Positions 62,032-64,000 of a stretch of DNA of 64,000 nucleotides are shown piece after piece. The translations under genes were made by a program, and so were the position numbers. The notes under the pieces were generated by a model. The model had not been told where the DNA came from. It saw nothing but the letters and a program-made list of their open reading frames with translations, and ran no database searches. The stretch is from Acidobacteriota bacterium (GTDB taxonomy: Bacteria; Acidobacteriota; Vicinamibacteria; Marinacidobacterales; Marinacidobacteraceae), in the NCBI GenBank assembly GCA_022826825.1, contig JAJDUD010000044.1, positions 32,644 to 96,643 of the forward strand. Direction: 5' to 3'. How positions within the stretch are numbered: the first letter of the stretch is position 1; every line of letters starts with the position of its first letter.

Positions 62032-62310
62032 TCAGGAACCGCCGATATCCCGGCGAGCCTTCTTGAGGAACCGGTCCACTTCGAGTTCGTCCACCAACTG
62101 GTTCAGCTTGAGGGGATCGACCCCGGGAGCCCACCCCAGGGGCCGGGCCTCCACTCGGAAGGGTTCCCGAGGAGCCGATGGCTTCTCGCCGACGGCAATG
62201 CCGCGCCGGAGAACCTCATTCACCACACTCTTGAAAGACCTGCCGCTGTGCCGCGCGGTTTCCCGAAGAGCGCGTCCGAGGTCGTCGTCCAGAGTCAGGG
62301 TGGTACGCAT
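62032..62310 (-). CDS. VapB-like RHH antitoxin
   Basis: 92 residues from ATG 62310 (or 96 from 62322). The N-terminal MRTTLTLDDDLGRALRETA and SFKSVVNEVLRRG form a ribbon-helix-helix DNA-binding region. The C-terminus is charged. It precedes the PIN toxin in the usual order. Direct repeats just upstream, GTGAA(A)CATCAT, are the probable operator. Confidence 0.87.
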   Translation of the reverse strand: MRTTLTLDDDLGRALRETARHSGRSFKSVVNEVLRRGIAVGEKPSAPREPFRVEARPLGWAPGVDPLKLNQLVDELEVDRFLKKARRDIGGS

Positions 62311-62350
62311 GTGAAACATCATAGCATCTCATAGAGTGAACATCATGATG
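62311..62350. promoter_or_regulatory. Probable autoregulatory site of the third toxin-antitoxin pair
   Basis: GTGAAACATCAT (62311-62322) recurs as GTGAACATCAT (62336-62346), and CATCATGATG (62341-62350) is a perfect palindrome. On the minus strand TATGAT may serve as -10. Confidence 0.5.
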
Positions 62351-62438
62351 TCCAACCCCGAAGCGCAGCGTCGAGGCACGTCCGTGGCGCAGGTTTTCAG
62401 GAGGCTTCACCGGCTTCCTCGCGCGCTAGGTTTCCGTC

Positions 62439-63860
62439 GTGCCGATTGCCTTGCTTTCCGTCCTGCTGTTGACCGTCCCGGCGGCTGCCCTCGCCCAGGG
62501 GGGCGACCGCCCCTCCGTCACCGAACTCGGCTGGCTCGAGTCCTTCCTGATGACCGAGGAAGAGCGCCGCGCTTCCATCCAGGCGATGACCCACGGCGAC
62601 CGCGAGGCCTTCCGGCGCCTCTTCTGGATGCGCCGGGACCCGGACCCGTCCACTCCCCAGAACGAGACCCTCGACCTGTATCTGGCGCGGGTGCGGCTTG
62701 CCGACTCCAACTTCTCGGAGGACGGCGGCTACGGCGGGGACGACCGGGCGCGGGTGTTCGTGCTGCTCGGCATGCCGGTGCAAGCTCTACCCCAGCCCGC
62801 CACCGAAGAGACCCCCGAGGGACTCCTCTGGGCCTTTCCTCCTGATCCGGAGAACGGCCTTGCAGACACGCTGGAGGCGCTCTACTACCGAGACGAGGAG
62901 GGCCAGCTCTTCCTCGAAAACCGCGCCGCCGTTGACGAGAGCCTTGAAGAGATGAGGCGGCGCCTCATCGCCCGGCCGGAGATCGGCTTCGATCGCGACG
63001 AGGAGGGGCGCCTCGTGATTCCGAACCTCCCGGCGGGGGGATCCGAGCGCGCCCGGCAGGTCCTCGCGCAGATGGGCGGCGCCACGCCGCCGGCAGGCGG
63101 TTTTCCCTTCCGGGTAACCCCCGCCTACTTCCGGGTGGACGATCGGGCGACGTACGTGGCGCTGCTGTTCGAAACCGCGGAAGCGGCGCTCACTCCCGGG
63201 ATCGACGGTCAGGTGGCGGCTTCGGTTTTCGCCAAGACGGCATCGGCCCAGGAGGAAGGCCCCGGGGCCGCGACCTACCGCCTCGAGACCGCGCACACGG
63301 CGATCCAGGCCGCCGAGGGGCCGACGCGCTTCGAAGCCTCCCTGATCCTGCCTCCGGGGCCGCACCGACTGCTGCTCGGCGTGGTGGACGAGCAGTCAGA
63401 CGCCTTTGGCACAGCGCAGATCGAAATCGAGACCCCGGGGTTTCCCGAGACGGATCCGACCTTCTCCTCAGTGGTCCTCTACGGCGACACCACGATGCAG
63501 GAGTACACCGGCACCGTGCCGGGGCGCGCCTTCCAGTTCGGCCGCACCCACTTCGAACCCCGCTCCACCGGCGTCTTTCGCCAGGACGAGACCCTCGGGG
63601 CCTTCTATTTCTTCTACCCGGGCGAACGCGTGGACGACGGTGAACTGCCCGAGATCGTGGCGGAATACACCCTGAGCCGGGAAGGACAGGACACCGGTTT
63701 CGTCCGTCCCGAGGCGCTCCCCACCAGCACCCGCCAGGCCGCCGCGAACGCCGAGATCGAGCTACAGGACTTCGCGCCCGGCCGCTACGAGCTGGGAATC
63801 CGGGTCCTCTACGGCGAACAGGTCTACGAGACAAGGAAGGCGTTCACGCTGGTCCGCTGA
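62439..63860 (+). CDS. GWxTD-domain exported protein
   Basis: 473 residues, GTG start at 62439, signal peptide ending near AAALAQ. The GWxTD region (about 60-115) reads FWMRRDPDPSTPQNE, then YLARVRLADSNF and GGDDRARVFVLLGMP, matching the conserved RDP-TP-NE and D-G-R-x-x-x-x-G-x-P spacing. Function unknown; the domain is frequent in Acidobacteriota and helps place the organism. A beta-rich C-terminal half follows. Confidence 0.88.
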   Translation: MPIALLSVLLLTVPAAALAQGGDRPSVTELGWLESFLMTEEERRASIQAMTHGDREAFRRLFWMRRDPDPSTPQNETLDLYLARVRLADSNFSEDGGYGGDDRARVFVLLGMPVQALPQPATEETPEGLLWAFPPDPENGLADTLEALYYRDEEGQLFLENRAAVDESLEEMRRRLIARPEIGFDRDEEGRLVIPNLPAGGSERARQVLAQMGGATPPAGGFPFRVTPAYFRVDDRATYVALLFETAEAALTPGIDGQVAASVFAKTASAQEEGPGAATYRLETAHTAIQAAEGPTRFEASLILPPGPHRLLLGVVDEQSDAFGTAQIEIETPGFPETDPTFSSVVLYGDTTMQEYTGTVPGRAFQFGRTHFEPRSTGVFRQDETLGAFYFFYPGERVDDGELPEIVAEYTLSREGQDTGFVRPEALPTSTRQAAANAEIELQDFAPGRYELGIRVLYGEQVYETRKAFTLVR

Positions 63861-64000
63861 GCCCGTACGCGAGTCTCGCCGCCCACCCGGCGGCCATTCC
63901 GGCCGGAGGCCGGCGCGCCCAGGCCGCCCCCAGACCCGTACCCCCCCCCGTCGGAGACGAGGATGACGGCGGCGTCCGCGAGGGAGGTAACGGTGTGGGG
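63861..64000. repeat. Window end with a dispersed repeat
   Basis: GCCGCC/GGCGGC pairing then CCGGCCGGAGGCCGGC near 63897-63915, the usual core. The last 60 bases are too short to assign. Confidence 0.6.

Overview
The window is a GC-rich bacterial chromosome segment that looks like Acidobacteriota. The evidence is two large TonB-dependent receptors with an N-terminal carboxypeptidase-regulatory domain, a GWxTD-domain protein, a 1,028-residue sortilin/VPS10-type beta-propeller protein, and many secreted M14, M16 and M28 peptidases and beta-lactamase-fold hydrolases. There is no rRNA, tRNA or other firm taxonomic marker, so the assignment is an inference. Genes are tightly packed. Most larger gaps are filled with one family of GC-rich palindromic repeats.

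Layout. 1-2360: the 3' part of a P4-type integrase gene, then about 1.2 kb of gene-poor sequence with stem-loops and short iterated motifs, probably the end of an integrated element. 2361-11787: an M28 peptidase, an M16 catalytic/non-catalytic pair, a divergent TPR protein and a TonB-dependent receptor. 12069-20449: an SDR, a PIN toxin-antitoxin pair, a TRAP transporter (P, Q, M), a GltS-like symporter, a second PIN toxin-antitoxin pair and an orphan solute-binding lipoprotein. 20821-28605: a Tat-exported flavin-reductase-fold lipoprotein, a serine hydrolase, a DUF4143-type ATPase, an APC permease, an exported alanine racemase and a haloacid dehalogenase. 28612-30446: heme A synthesis (CtaA and CtaB).

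31439-37843 is a plus-strand run of LysE exporter, SDR, ERG4/ERG24-type sterol reductase homologue, DUF1214 protein, PAPS-type sulfotransferase, second SDR and SRPBCC protein. Its tight spacing suggests one pathway that reduces and sulfates a hydrophobic polycyclic or isoprenoid substrate. This is my leading candidate for an undescribed system.

38137-51505 is all on the minus strand. It includes a JmjC oxygenase, imelysin, di-heme DUF1111 protein, second imelysin, HTTM (gamma-carboxylase-like) protein, a very large M14 peptidase and a serine hydrolase. An unusual set of hairpins lies in the leader of the HTTM gene. 51703-60478 holds a Tat lipoprotein with Asp/Ser repeats, a DsbD-like/EF-hand fusion, the sortilin-like protein, a lipocalin-like lipoprotein and a second TonB receptor. 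60995-64000 holds a Cys-rich exported protein, a third PIN toxin-antitoxin pair and the GWxTD protein.

The most general structural observation is a dispersed two-hairpin repeat present in most intergenic gaps. One hairpin (GCCGACC/GGTCGGC type) has a nearly fixed sequence. The adjacent hairpin changes sequence from copy to copy but usually keeps perfect pairing, which points to selection on folded structure.
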